Source of the DNA: Rotaria sordida
Taxonomy: Eukaryota > Rotifera > Eurotatoria > Philodinida > Philodinidae
NCBI GenBank assembly: GCA_905250125.1
Contig: CAJNOL010000903.1
Coordinates: 31,462-95,461, forward strand
Reading direction: 5' to 3'
DNA: 64,000 bases
A program made the position numbers and the translations under genes. Below the pieces are notes generated by a model. That model saw only the letters and a list, made by a program, of their open reading frames with translations, was not told the DNA's origin and searched no databases. The first letter of the stretch is position 1; each line of letters begins with the position of its first letter. This document shows, in pieces, positions 1 through 13,156 of the stretch.

Positions 1-79
1 AAAGAACATCATTTCTTTTGTATTTTTTGTAGACAATATATATATATATATCCTATTCATTTGTAAGTCATTTAATACT

Positions 80-426
80 ATGCAACCAATTAATATTCTT
101 CTAATGTTTATTTTTGGTTATTTAACATTATTAGCTATGACTTGTGCTCTTTCGGTATGATAAAAAAAAAAAAAAACATAAAAAAAATTTTTTTTAACAA
201 TTTCTTATTGTTTAATTAGGAACAACAATATCATATTGTCAATATGCGAATGAAACGAGCATTAGCAAACAAACGCTTCTATGATTTTGGTTCACGATCA
301 ATTAATATTAATGATGACAGTACACGAGATTCAAATGATGAATTTGATCGTATTCAACGATTTTATGATTTTGGTACACGAAAACGTTTCTATGATTTCG
401 GATCCAAGAAACGTTCGAATGAATAA
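80..426 (+). CDS. Neuropeptide precursor with three FYDFG(S/T) repeats
   Basis: Two exons, 80-154 and 220-426, are joined in phase 0 across a 65-base GT-AG intron and give a 93-residue preproprotein. Exon 1 encodes almost exactly a signal peptide: MQPINILLMFIFGYLTLLAM followed by TCALS. The rest is a small hydrophilic propeptide with three copies of RFYDFG followed by S or T. Each copy is bounded by basic cleavage sites: KR before copy 1, QR before copy 2, RKR between copies 2 and 3, KKR after copy 3. This layout is diagnostic of a secreted peptide precursor processed by prohormone convertases. The glycine is followed by Ser or Thr rather than a basic site, so C-terminal amidation is not predicted. 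The YDFG core resembles allatostatin-A (YxFGL-amide), but I cannot assign a known family. The intron explains why the signal peptide is missing if only the open frame from 244 is read. Confidence 0.8.
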
Positions 427-2734
427 TATAAACATTTTTCTTCTTCTTCGTCGTCGTTGTCTTTATTTTTCTCATCTATGAATAACCTATTCGAATCTCC
501 TACAAAGTTAAAATTGAGATTATGGTATATAATTTGGTTACTAATTGAGTTCATTATTATGATTTTATCATTTACATCATTGAATACGTCAAATAAAAAA
601 AAAAATCAAATAAATATTTTTAAATTTATGTTTTTAAATAAACGAAAAATGACAATGGAAATAAGATAAATGTGTCAGCTCTATATGATAACGTATGTTT
701 TGAGATTTACAAAGAATATTATGTCGAAACAACTTCTAATATAATCTCAACGGGATTAATATATGAAAAACAATAGATTCATTTCGTTTATAAATCGATG
801 TCAATCATACAATTATTTTTGAGTTAGACCGACTAATATATTTTTTTTTTAGTTTGTCATGATCTGTGTGAGGCAGGACAACATGAATCTGAATTTTTTT
901 GCGGTATACTTAAACGTTTTTGTTCAATTATGTTTCCCAGAAGACCTTGAAGTTGTCACAGACAGTGACAAATGACAAGATGTCATTCACGGTCTGTCGG
1001 GGGTCTAACTTTCTCGTTACATATTTCAACATTCATTTCTAATTGTATTTCACAACAGATTGGTTTTTTGCATGTTATAGATAAAAAACGATGGCGGTTT
1101 GAGATGCAAGAATGAGCTATTTTTATTGTAAGTTGTATCTGTCAATTGTGTTATGAAGCATAGATAATAAGGATGCGTGTATAAAATCAAACTCAACTAT
1201 TCAGCATATTTCTCGAGCGAGCACATTATTGTGCTCAAGGGAAATTATATCTTTTAATTATTTGTATTCAATGATTTATGTTTTAATTATTAATAACACA
1301 TCACACAATATGTTTATATTCACTAAACTCATTGTTCATTGAATTCTCACAAACATATGATCTGAATATTTTTAAAAGTAACACAGAGTTTTATTTCGTT
1401 GTTATTTTATCTTGTTTAATTGATTGTCTTACTCGCATGTATACATTCAATTATGTCTACCCTTCCAACAGTCAATATATATAACATATTAATAAGAATA
1501 ATTAAGTCAATTAAGTGAATTGAATACAATATTCTATCAATGAAAATATTTTAATATTAAATGAAAAATCGTGTTTTATAAATTAAATTGAATTATATTT
1601 TTATTCAATATATTTGAATCTATATTTAGTTAACTATTATCAATTGTTTCTTTTTCATATTAAATTCTATACAAAAACAAGAATAAATAATGAAAAAATT
1701 ATCTAATATTGCTCTTGACAACTAATCAAATGCATGCAATATCAAAACCAAACATAAATAAATAATTATATAGAATATTAAAAATTTTCAAAGAAAATTT
1801 AAATAACGGCTTTTGACAAAAAAATAACATTCATATTAATCATTCATTGAATAATAAAACAACACAAAACGTGTCGGATAGGAAATATGTTTTCATCTGA
1901 ATTGAATCTTTAGCTAGTCGGGTATGTGTGGGATTAAGCTTTTTTAGGTTCCGGTAAATCTAACCTAGTCACAGTCGTAAAAATTTTATTTTTTTTCAAG
2001 CCTCGGCCCTTGTTTAGAGAAAACTATTCCAGAATTTATTCGTGTCATATCTAAAAAAACAGTTCTCCAGTACCCGTTTTTTTTTATTTAATTAATCGAT
2101 GACTAGTAATTTTCTTCTTTTTTGGCTCATCTCTTTTGAGTTATGTTCTGATTAATATGATAATTCGTTTAGACCCATAGAATATTTAACTATGATCTTT
2201 AGTTTTCGTTGAGACGACTTGTTTTTTCTCGTAATTCCGATCTCGTACATCTCTAATCGCTAGTAATGAATATCAACTACTTTCCATAGACTATATTCAA
2301 TGAATAAATAATATCAAAAAATAATTAATAATAAAGAGAAATTAAAAAGTTTAGCTACTTGAAAGACTGAATTTTATGAAAGCAAAATTTCGATTAGAAT
2401 TAAAAAAATAATAAATCTATCAAATTATTTTTAACTTTTACTTTGACAACTTATAGATGTCGCCCTTCATTCAAATATTTATTTATTGATGATAAAAAAT
2501 ATACGTAAATCCACCGGCTACGTTCTCATATGTACAGATATTATTCAGCCTTAACAAAATGGTTTTATATGCACACCTTGGTGATGTTCTATTTGCGTAG
2601 AGATAATCACATGTGATCGTTATGCTTGATTTCCCAAGCAATAACATAAAAAACCATAATATTCATGTTATTCATAAGTGAAATATCAATCATTACACCC
2701 AGCATTATCAAAACAAACACAAACTGAACAAAAT
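427..2734. other. Intergenic, no gene recognised
   Basis: This is AT-rich spacer between the neuropeptide gene and the EF-hand gene. The first few hundred bases are presumably 3' UTR of the neuropeptide gene. Short open frames, such as one at 457-669, have random-looking AT-driven composition and no domain. A small inverted repeat lies near 950-1000. The last part contains the 5' UTR of the EF-hand gene, with a plausible splice acceptor about 35 bases before its ATG. Confidence 0.5.
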
Positions 2735-3025
2735 ATGTCCAGTGGCTCTGTTCTTAGTAAATTAAAACCTGCTCAAGTTATAGAAATAACAAAAGCATTT
2801 ATGGAATTTGATGACAATGACAATGGTTTTATTACAGCTCAAGAAATGAAAGAATGTCTTGGTCGATCAAATGTTTCACATAAAGATGCTGAAATTAATG
2901 AAGTTATAGCAAGTATGGACGCTAATAAAGATGGCACTGTATCATACGAAGAATATATGAAATTTATGGCTCGTATGACTACCGGACAATCATCAAAATC
3001 CAGTCAACCACCCAAGAAAAAATAA
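2735..3025 (+). CDS. Small calmodulin-like protein with two EF-hands
   Basis: A single exon encodes a 96-residue cytosolic calcium-binding protein. Two canonical EF-hand loops are visible: residues 26-37 (D-x-N-x-N-G-F-I-T-x-x-E) and 62-73 (D-x-N-x-D-G-T-V-S-x-x-E). Both keep the Ca2+ ligands at positions 1, 3, 5 and 12 and the central glycine, and flanking helices match calmodulin and troponin-C lobes. It is half the length of calmodulin, so it is a single lobe with a lysine-rich tail (PPKKK). The ATG at 2735 is preferred. The frame is open back to 2678 but holds no earlier ATG, and an acceptor-like acacccag lies just upstream. A polyadenylation signal AATAAA is at 3042. The specific target is unknown; a regulatory light-chain or centrin-like role cannot be excluded. 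Confidence 0.75.
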   Translation: MSSGSVLSKLKPAQVIEITKAFMEFDDNDNGFITAQEMKECLGRSNVSHKDAEINEVIASMDANKDGTVSYEEYMKFMARMTTGQSSKSSQPPKKK

Positions 3026-6000
3026 TTATTATTATAAATTCAATAAAAAATTAAATGTTGAATTTTTTAAGAACTATTTTATTATAGACAAGAATTAAAC
3101 AGCAATTTTAAAAGGCTTAACATACAAAATAATTATTCACGCAATTCTTTTTTTTTTGTTCATGTTTTAAGATGTTTAAAAAAAAAAAGTAGTTGAAACA
3201 ATAAACATGAATAATACAACCATGAATTGTATTTAATTGAAATTGTTTTTTTTTTCATTTTCTATTTTAAAAAAATTCTATTTGCAAGAATGATTCTCCC
3301 CCTCACCCCCCAAAGAAAAGATTTCCGAAATTAAACTCAATATATCAATTCAAAATTTCAAGCCTAATTTTCTGTCGACTATGATTCGAAATGGAAAGTT
3401 CTACAGCGGGAGATCAATTAATTCCCGTTTTCCTTTGTTTTTTTTTTAAAGCATACTTGGTTATTTTTGTTTGTTAATCATACTATATGCAGCGAACAAT
3501 AAAGAAATGGCTTGCACCTTATGTCATATTTACCTTGAACAATGAATAATATTTATAGCTATATCAGAAGATAATAATACTAATCAGAAACCTATCATTG
3601 CTAATCGAAGTATACGTCAATCTTAGACGGAAACTGTTAACGACTATTTATTTCTTTATTTGAACGAATATATAGATGTAGTTATGCAAGACATCTTAAT
3701 GTTGAGATAAGAAAAAGAAAGTGACACAAAAAAAAACATTGAATATAAGAAAAAAAAAGGTACGTTCTGTTAGGTTCGACGTAGTTAGATCGAAAGCAAA
3801 TAAGATCTCGAAGTGTAAAATTGTCGAAAAGTTCTTTAGAAAATTCTAACTAGCAAGACATATTCTTTGTTTTTTTTTGTGTAACATTAGCATTATAAAT
3901 GGGATCATATACACAAAAAAAAAGAAAGAATTTATAAAATGTCGATTTATTCGTTTAGGAACTACAAATAATAAATCATCTAAATATACCATTACATTTA
4001 GGGTGGATATTAGTGTAAAATTGAACGTTTCTACAATACTCCCACTCACAATAATAAATTATAAAGCGTAGTGTCAACCTTTGCAACGGTGATCATTTTT
4101 GTGATATATAACCGAAAAGGAGTGCTGAATTATATAAGATAAAAATTTGTTTCCCTTCGAGACATCACTATGGCAACGTCACAGACGCTGATCAAAGACG
4201 TGTAGAGTTAAACTGTTTGAACTTGAAAAATTTTTTTCTCATAAATAAGCGAAAACTTTTATGTTTAGAAATATTATGTCATTGAAGATTAGTACATTGT
4301 TACGAATCTAATCTGATTATGAAGCGTACCGTGAACGAATAAATCGATATGTTAGATATTAGACAGAAAAATCAAAACTGATTAAATTAGTATCATAAAA
4401 GAAAGCACAAAATACAAATGTAGATTTGAATAATTTTCAACAAATTATTTTACATAAGGAAAGAGTGAAAAAAACAGGTTTTCGGAATTTCTATAATTTT
4501 TATAAACTCCAATTCCGGCTACGAGTTGAAGCGGGAATTCGAAATTTTCTGCAAATCTTTCACTATGACAGAAATTTTAGCAACACTCCCCTCATCCCTC
4601 CTAAAGATCGTGGTTGACGTAGTTTTACGATCACAGAGGGCCTATCAATAATGTCTCATTCCAATATATGAACAACTTCCTGATTGCATTTCTCGACTAT
4701 TAAGTGAAAGGATCGTGATGAGATATGTCGTTCGAAAATAGATAGAATAAAAGAATTGCTTCGTAACTCACAGCAGCAGCTACATCCCGTTTCACATTTT
4801 CATCCCATAAGGATTACGCTAACAACTTTTTTTTCCAATACTTTCTATTTTTAACATATTTTTTCCTTCCATATTTATTTTTGTTTTCTATTTAATAACG
4901 GCACACCTTCTCTTATGTACATCAACACAGGTGAGAAAGATACATGAATTTACTAAGTTGTAAATTAATATATGCTAATAGAAATATAAACCAGAGAGGA
5001 AATCTATTGAGTTCATGCTACATTGTAGAAGAAAAAAAACATCGGTGTTCTTTCTAGTACAGCTTTAAATGTGTAATAGAAGAAAAACAAGCACAAAATT
5101 TTTAAGTTTATCCATTTTAAAATGTTTGTTTTTTTTTGACCTTCGAAAAAACACATCAGACAGTTAAGACAAGTGTCAACACATGTTATATCAGCAAGTA
5201 TAACCATAGTTAAAATAAATCAAAAAGAAGCATTACTAAGAAATCGTTTGATAATTTTTACAAAAAAAAGAATAAGATCTTCAAAGACGTGTCAGTTTTA
5301 GTTAATAGATCATGATCTTTTTTTTTATTTGTGGCTAACTAAATAAGAGAAGTGAGATACAAATTATTATTCGTAAAAAGAACATTAATTAATTTTAGCT
5401 ATCAGTTTTCAACCGTTTATTTCCACTATCTCGTGTTCTTATAACCATAATTAGAATGAGACGTTATTGATATACATTCTGTGATCGTAAACATTCGTCG
5501 GTTACAATCCGTGCCACAGCGGGAGGAGAATATTGTTAAAGTGTGTAGAAGAGGATCCAAACTTTTATTTCTATACTTCAACATTCCTTTTCGTTTGTAT
5601 TTTACAAAAAGAATAGTTATTATACGACTTTATTCATTTCATATTATCCTTACTGATTAGATCATGATAATATTATTAAAACAGTCGACATGAATAGTCT
5701 CGGATTGGCTTTTATTTTCTAGTCGTATATTAAAATAATGCAGCATTAGTTTAATATGATTATATGTCTATATAGTAGAGCTTAAGTACTTTATATATAT
5801 ACCTTGGCTAAAAAAACGCACCAACTCATGAAATGTAATTTCTACACTGATAGGATTTAGTTTGTAAGCCAATTTCTTTTCCAACAGATAGAGCAGAAAA
5901 AACACTACTAAATAATATTGTTTGTATCTTGAACACATATTTCACCGTAAGTAGAAACAGAGAAGAAATTCATTCTGGAACAAAATTACGTTCGTTAGAT

Positions 6001-6233
6001 TTCAATCTTCTATAAAAATTTAATAACGAAAAAAGTATTATGATCTGAAATTCTCAGATTATATTTCTAGATGTTCACAACTTAAGTATACAAATAAATC
6101 ATTTTGAATTATTTCCAAGTCTCCACTATCATCAAAATAAAAATTATTATTAGATTCGTAAAGATAGGAACTTCAGAAAATCAAAATCCTAGCTTTTCAA
6201 CATATAGAACGATAGAGTAAACCATTATTTACA
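3026..6233. other. Gene-poor spacer
   Basis: No convincing coding region on either strand. The open frames here (for example around 3846-4071 on both strands and 5013-5207 on the minus strand) are AT-rich, lack domains and contain homopolymer-derived K/F/I/N runs. A slightly less AT-rich stretch near 4480-4800 has no recognisable gene. Confidence 0.5.
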
Positions 6234-6382
6234 AAATGAGACATCGTCGAGTTTTCTGCAACTTTTTTTGATTGAGATACACCAAATTGGTTGAAACTAA
6301 CTGTATGGACTTTCGTAAAATTGTTGTATCTCAGCTAGAAAACATCGCAGAGAACTGAAAGATGTTTCATTTTGTAGAGAAT
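6234..6382. repeat. Short imperfect inverted repeat (MITE-like hairpin)
   Basis: The left arm begins aaaatgagacatcgtcgagt; the reverse complement of the right end reads aaaatgaaacatctttcagt. Arms are about 60 bases with scattered mismatches around a short loop, so the unit can fold into one hairpin. No reading frame lies inside. It is probably a small non-autonomous DNA element. Confidence 0.5.
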
Positions 6383-7906
6383 TATTTGGCCTATCATTCT
6401 GTTTAGTCTGAACAAAATTTTATGTACATGTTCTAGATGCTGAAAAATTAGGCCTTTTGAATTTCGAGTATTTCTGCCTTTTGAAACCTAATAATAATTT
6501 TTATTTGCTTATATTCCTATTGAAAACAATTTTTTCTATAGATGCTTACCTACGCTTATGACAGCGAAGAAAAATAATGAAAGTAGACCTTATTGAATAA
6601 TTTTATTTTGCGCTTTGTATATATCTCAAAAGTACTAGATGAACGAGAATGATCTAATTTTCGTTATTTTATAGCCTGTAGTATTTAGTATATTAGTCAA
6701 AAATTTTGAGATCAGTCTATTGATCTGACTTGTAAACAGTCATTTGAGAAACAGGAAGATCTCGATTTTTGCCATAGAAAGAGTATTGTAATATTTCAGA
6801 CATGTAAGTGTGTTAGGAATAGTACTGGATACTCTTGCAGTTTCGTTCAAGAGTAAGAATATCCTTCGTTTTAAGAAACACCAACACAATTTCATACGTT
6901 GTATCCTAATTAACAAGAAAACTGAATTTTTAAAAGTAATCGATGCCTTAAATGCGTAGCATATAAATATTTTGACAAATGTGAGACAGTTACTTTTGAG
7001 ATAACAGTAAATATGTATCTCTAGTCGTCTGGAGATGATGAAACAAGATATTCACGAGAATTTTTAACCAATCCTTATTTACTTATTTTATTCACGAAAT
7101 AGAACAATACCACGTACTAAATAGAACATATCGAATACTCCCTAGCGAGATTAAACAATTCTCATCGAACACATAACAATAAACTTGTCATGAAATTTAT
7201 TCAATATCTACATAATTCTGTCGCAAAAACAGAAGAATTCGAACAGAGTTTTTTTTATTAGATCAGTAGGTTTTTATCTTCATTAGATTTTTAGAAAGAA
7301 AACAGAATTATTAAATATAAGATGGGAACACAATACATATGCTCCTTCTTCGCTATTTACGTTTCATAGCAAACCTATTTCGATAAACAGTTCTCATTTT
7401 ATTTGTCTCGTTTCTCACAATGCATTTATTACTATATAACCCAATACAAGTCTAAAGTAAGACTATATTAAATTATCAAAGGAGAATAATTCACATGAAC
7501 TTAAATATACTGATATTGAGCTACTATGAAAGATACAAAGGTTGGTGTTAGACTAAAATTTTACTTTTAGTTCTACTGGGGAAACAGAGTTAGTTCTCAA
7601 AAGAAATCTGTTTTTGATAAGAAAGCGCACAACAAATAGATATTCCAGAACAAATAATCCGATCCTATTGGAAAACTCGTTGAATCTGACAAAATCCGGA
7701 TGAATTGTGTGTGAAGTTGGTGACATCACAGAATAGATTTTTCTCATCAGTCGAATCCAATAGAATCCTACGGGATGATTTTGATCTAGGATCATGAAGA
7801 AAGACAACTACATCACAAAATTCTCAAATTCTATTTCGATGAGATTTTCTACTGCTATGCTTCGTACCAAAAACATCAAAAAAGAGAAGCATTCAAAAGC
7901 CAGCTA
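6383..7906. other. Gene-poor spacer
   Basis: No gene recognised. A minus-strand open frame at 7553-7807 (84 residues) has no recognisable domain. Its sequence includes GAATCC-type words resembling the arrays in the transposon at 19.95-21.27 kb, so it may be transposon-derived. Confidence 0.4.
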
Positions 7907-8984
7907 TTGATTGATAATACAATCATAACATGATGTTTTTCATTCTTCTAAAATTATACAATTACTTATTTTTGCAAATTGTTACACGTTCATTATAAGT
8001 TAAAGTTTTCTGTATGATAGATTATTCAATAGAACAAATTATACTTCATGTGATCAGTAGTTTTTATCATAGCTTTCGTTTGAATATGGGTTAAAACCAA
8101 GATAAAATTTGACCAGTTTTATTGTTCAATATATCATTAGAAAGAATACAACAAATTGCATGAAATATTGTATTCTTCGTCTCCTATGTATACACCAATC
8201 ATACATCGATTGTTTTGTAGTCTCATTAACACACCAAAAGAAAATTGTTTTAACTTCAACTGTTTTCCGTACAAAACTCATCAAACGGATTTAATTACTT
8301 AAGTTATATACTTTTGTTATTTAATAAAGCGCATGAATAGAAAGTTTACTGTATCTTCAACAACAGAACGGATATACGTATTTCACTAAACGATGTGATT
8401 AGTGGAATTTGTAACCTTGGCTATTGCCGGAACTACGGTAAACTTTGTATTCATGCTATTTATTAAGTAATACAGGTATATAACTTAAGTGATTAAATCG
8501 ACTTCAAGAGTTTTGTACGGAAAAAGATTGAAGTTAAAACAATTTTCTTTTGATGTGTTAATGCGATTGTACAAGAATGTCTCTGTGTGATTCGTGTATA
8601 CACAAGAGATAATCAATACAATTTTTCAACATGAAATATCTATTCAAATAATAGAATATTTGATGTCATTTGTAGTGCTCTTTCTAATGTCATATTGAAT
8701 AATAACATTGGCTAAATATTATAGGACAAGTATTATTTTTTGTCACTTGTTTTGTTAAAAATTTCCGGTATGGGTTAAAAAAAGTATTATTTTTTTGATT
8801 GATACTCAAACAAAAGCTACGATAAAAACTACTCATTACATCGAATGTAACTTGTTCTATTGAATCATGTATTATATAGAAAATTTCAATTTACAATGGA
8901 CACACAAGAGTCTGCAAAAAATACATAGCTGAATAATTTTGGAAGGATGAAAAACATCATGCTGTGCTTGTATTATCAATCAAA
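7907..8984. repeat. Long foldback (inverted-repeat) element, about 1.08 kb
   Basis: Two arms of roughly 500 bases face each other. The left outer sequence ttgattgataatac (7907) matches the reverse complement of gtattatcaatcaa (ending near 8983). Internal words match in mirror order, for example gatgtttttcattcttctaa with ggaaggatgaaaaacatc, and gttttgtacggaaaa with ttttccgtacaaaac. The centre is near 8440. There is no coding capacity. A diverged relative lies at 27184-27770, sharing ttcaatatatcattag followed by an ACAACAAA word. It is interpreted as a foldback-type non-autonomous transposon. Confidence 0.7.
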
Positions 8985-11833
8985 ACATTCATCGAGTTTT
9001 CTGTGGTAAACACAAAGAAAAATACAGTTATTAACTAATTGGATATATTTAACAGTTACTATACATATAGTACTTAAATTCTACTATACAAACATATACT
9101 TATATTAAATTAATATCGTGTGGGTTTAATACACACCTTAACAATAAAAAGTAATGCAAGACTTTTAATGTCGACTGTAGTATAGTTTAGCAATATGACA
9201 TATTGAGAAGTACAAGTTATGTTTATAATATTATCTTTAGACGAGCAGCTGACAACCAAAATAATCACAAACTAATTATCTATTGATTTTTTTATGCTAT
9301 AAATGTTTATTCGTTTAGTTTTGTCGATAATCTTATTCTGTACAATCATAATTTGATACAGATTCAGACTAATTTATATTATTTCTTATTTAATTCTGCA
9401 CAGATCTCTATCTAATTGTCTTTTTAAGATGATGAAACATACGATATAGATCTATTTCGAGCTTAGAATGATTGTAATAAAGGAAGAAAATATAATCTTT
9501 CTCTTTCTTGTATCTCAATATTTCCGTTTACCAATAATAAAAAAGAATGGTTAAGTCAATATTATGTTTTCACTTAACATTTTTCTTAATATAACATTAA
9601 ATATCATTTTATATTTCTTTTTTTCTTTTTATACAAAACATTTATAATTAAATATTCGATATTAAAAAGAAAAAAAGATAATTTTTGTATTATGAAATTT
9701 GTAAATGATAGTTATGATAAACAAAAGAAAATAATAGTGTGAATAATAGATATCATATAATATGATATTCTCTTATCTCAATATATCATTTGACAGAAGA
9801 AAATCATTATTTTCTCTTTTGACAGATCAAATGATAAATGATCAACATATGAGAAACGATGAAATAGTATTCAATTATGCAAGGATATACATGCGATTCA
9901 TATAATTATGATTAACTTTCTTTCTTTAAGTTTGATCGTTAATAATTTGAGACAAAAAAATAACAACATAGTTGTGTATACATTACATAGAAAATATTTT
10001 TTTTTCTTTTATTGTTTAATTTTATTATTGATGCTAATGCATAAAAAATAAAAAGAAGAAATGCTTTGAAAATTATATATATTAACGACTAAATTTGTAT
10101 TCTATTACATAGAAAAAATAATTAATGATGTGGAAGTAAATGAATCATGAACGATAGCATTTACGTTGATATACTATATGGTATGAAAAAGAAATTATTG
10201 ATTGTTATCATTTGGGTGCGATTGATAGTATCGGACTTGATAGACATTTTCTTTTTCTTTGGAATAAACTAATCAATATATATATATATATATACGACTC
10301 GTAGCAGTGATAAACCGACCAATGCGCCTATTTTGTTATCTAATATTGACACACGTCTATCACATTTTGATGTTAGACTAACAGAATTGTGGATTGATAG
10401 AGTTCTTTGATTGAGAGTATATATATGGGTAAGTTGTCTTATTGTTTTCTTTTTGAAGAATGAACTTATCAATTAACTTTTTGTTTGGGTCAATGAACTC
10501 TGTAATAAGATAGATGAAAAGAATGACAAAAAAAGAACCAGGAAACAAATTCAAATGAAATTATATGCCATTTGGGAATGAGCAAACAAAAGAAATAGTA
10601 ATTGAGAGATTGAAGACTTCTTCCTTTAAGGAAGAATATTCACTTCTCTATTTCCTTTTGTAGAACAGCCCTTTTTTTATTTTTTGCTTTCTATCAAAAA
10701 ATAATAATAGTCATAAAGAAGAAACATAAAAAAGCACATAATGCATTCCTTAGAGTAGTAAGGAATTCATTTCTATCTATTTATTCATAGCACACATATA
10801 ACCATTAGACATTATCTATCTTTCTCTTATAAATATATTGAGATAGATAACAAAAAAATTTTTATTTGAGAAAAAAAGAACTCAATCATTAATAAGAACA
10901 ATTCATTTTATCTGACACTTTTATTTATTATTATTTAAAGTTATTATTTTTATTTTTTTTTCTGTATTATTTTAGTAAAAGAAACGTAAGTTGTTTTTGT
11001 TTTCAGTCAATAATTATATGCAAAATATGTATCATTTATTTTAGTCTTATCTGGATTTTAATAGAAATGTCAAATCTAGATATATTTTTTACTCCATCCA
11101 TCATTTATAAAGATTCATTTGGAAAAACAAAATATTCTCTTTGTTATCATTAAAAAGAATAATATAAATGCACGAGAATGAAGAGAAGAAGACATAAATT
11201 ATTATCAGAATTTTTATGCTTCTAGTTTTTCTTTATTTAGTAAAATCTTTTTAAGTTTCTATTCTCTATTTCACTCGAACCGTAAGCAAAAGGATAAAAG
11301 AAAAAAAAAAAAGTAAAAACTTAACGATCAACTAGAATATTCTCTATTGTATTTATCTTAGAATACAAACTTTGTTCTTCTTTTACATCCATTATTTTTA
11401 TAAATCAAATAAATCTTTATGGGTAAATAAAAGCTGTAATACTACAATAAAAATAAAAGAACGGCCTTCTGTAGATTGAATTTAGTTGATGGGTTTAGAG
11501 CATCATAAACATAAATATCTAATTGATTTATCCATAGAGATAAATGCATCCTCAATGAATAGTGTCAAAATGAATAGATTATTTTTTTGTCATCAATAGA
11601 AGTTTATAAATTCTAGTAAATTATTCTTTTGTATTGTTTTTTTTTCTGTCTATATAAAAGAATAGTATCTTTGAGTGTTAAGATTCATAAAGATTTCTTT
11701 GTTTTGATTCATATAAAAATAATTCGTTATTTTGAATTCATGATTAGAAAAAAAAAACGATATATTAAAAATTATTTGTATTTTATTATTTAGATATGTA
11801 AAAATTATTCACGAAAAAAAAACAAATATCATC
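8985..11833. other. Gene-poor spacer and GPCR 5' region
   Basis: No coding region recognised. The stretch is extremely AT-rich with small palindromes (near 9755 and 9785) and a TA microsatellite near 10278-10294. The last 100 bases hold a possible acceptor (tattttattatttag near 11793) and the 5' UTR of the GPCR at 11834. Confidence 0.45.
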
Positions 11834-13156
11834 ATGAGTAGATATCCATGTTTATCAAATCTAAATGGATCAATTTCTTCTGATACATTACATGATATTG
11901 AAGTAGCAGGTTATCGTTATGTTATTTTAACTATATGTATATTTGGTGTTGTATGTAATTTACTTAATTTATGTGTTCTTCTTCAACGTCGTCTTAAAGA
12001 ATCACCATATACATATTTAACTGGTTTAGCTATAGCAGATATGATTACATTAATATCAATATCACCATTTTCAATTGTTCGTGGTGATTATATGCGTCAT
12101 GAAAATATATTTTTTACTTTAGTACGTTTTGAATCACAATTTTATATGCCATTAGCTAATTATTTTGGTCAAGTGAGCATAATGATAACATTAGCATTAA
12201 CAATTGAACGTTATTTATTTACAACTTATCCATTACGTACACGAACTTTTTGTAAACCACGTTATGCACGTATTATTATTACAATAATATTAATTATTTG
12301 TGCTTTACTTAGTTTTCCTCGATTTTTAATGGAAAATGTTATACCATCTATTGGACCTGTTGATTCATTTAATCCATCAATATGTTCAACACAAGCATTT
12401 ATTATTAAATATTCATCAACAAATTCAACTCATATTGGTCAATGTTTTTGTGTTGTCGGATGTCCAAGAAAAAAATTTTTACCATATAGAAATGCATATT
12501 ATATAACAATGTTTATTATAAATCAAATTTTACCAGTTTTTATTTTACTTTTTCTAAATTTAAAATTAATCAGACGTGTTCAAAATTCAAATCGTTATAC
12601 ATTAGATGAACTCGTAGCTCGACAACATACTCAAATGCCATCATCATCAACACTTATGATGCATCCAATAAAACAAAAACGTTTACGTGATGAACATCGT
12701 TTAACTAAAACACTTGTTGCCATTGTTCTTGTTTTTCTTGTATGTAATACATTTACAATAGTATCTTATCCTAATTTTATAAAACAGATAACAATTAAAA
12801 AATATCCAAATTATATAAATTCTGGTTTTCGTATACAAAAATTAATAACAAATATAATGTTATTATTAAATTATTCAATAAATTTTTTTTTCTATTGTGC
12901 ATTTAATCAAAAATTTTTGGATACACTTAAAACAACATTTCGTCATACAATATGTTCATATTTACAAGATAAATTTTATCATCAAAATAATAATATAGCA
13001 ACACAACGAACATTATTGAATAGTACAACATCATCAGCAAATTCATCATGTTATTTACAATCAAAACAACATAGTTCATATAAAAATATTTCAATTTATG
13101 ATGAAGAATTTCTACGTTTAAAACAATATCCAAAACAACTTTCTTTACGAAAATAA
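11834..13156 (+). CDS. Class A GPCR, FMRFamide-receptor-like
   Basis: An intronless 440-residue rhodopsin-family receptor. Seven hydrophobic segments lie at about 29-51, 61-83, 104-127, 146-168, 221-245, 292-313 and 336-358. Family marks are N42 in TM1, the LAIAD motif with D69 in TM2, E125-R126-Y127 at the end of TM3, FLVCN in TM6, and NYSINFFFY (346-354) in place of NPxxY. That last form is typical of invertebrate FMRFamide and related peptide receptors. An N-glycosylation site (NGS) is near residue 11. The third loop carries basic residues, and the tail is Ser/Asn/Gln-rich. Residue 3.25, normally the disulfide Cys at the top of TM3, is Ser101 here. The coding sequence ends in an AATAAA-rich stretch. 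The ligand is unknown; the peptide gene at position 80 is not evidence of pairing. Confidence 0.88.
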   Translation: MSRYPCLSNLNGSISSDTLHDIEVAGYRYVILTICIFGVVCNLLNLCVLLQRRLKESPYTYLTGLAIADMITLISISPFSIVRGDYMRHENIFFTLVRFESQFYMPLANYFGQVSIMITLALTIERYLFTTYPLRTRTFCKPRYARIIITIILIICALLSFPRFLMENVIPSIGPVDSFNPSICSTQAFIIKYSSTNSTHIGQCFCVVGCPRKKFLPYRNAYYITMFIINQILPVFILLFLNLKLIRRVQNSNRYTLDELVARQHTQMPSSSTLMMHPIKQKRLRDEHRLTKTLVAIVLVFLVCNTFTIVSYPNFIKQITIKKYPNYINSGFRIQKLITNIMLLLNYSINFFFYCAFNQKFLDTLKTTFRHTICSYLQDKFYHQNNNIATQRTLLNSTTSSANSSCYLQSKQHSSYKNISIYDEEFLRLKQYPKQLSLRK

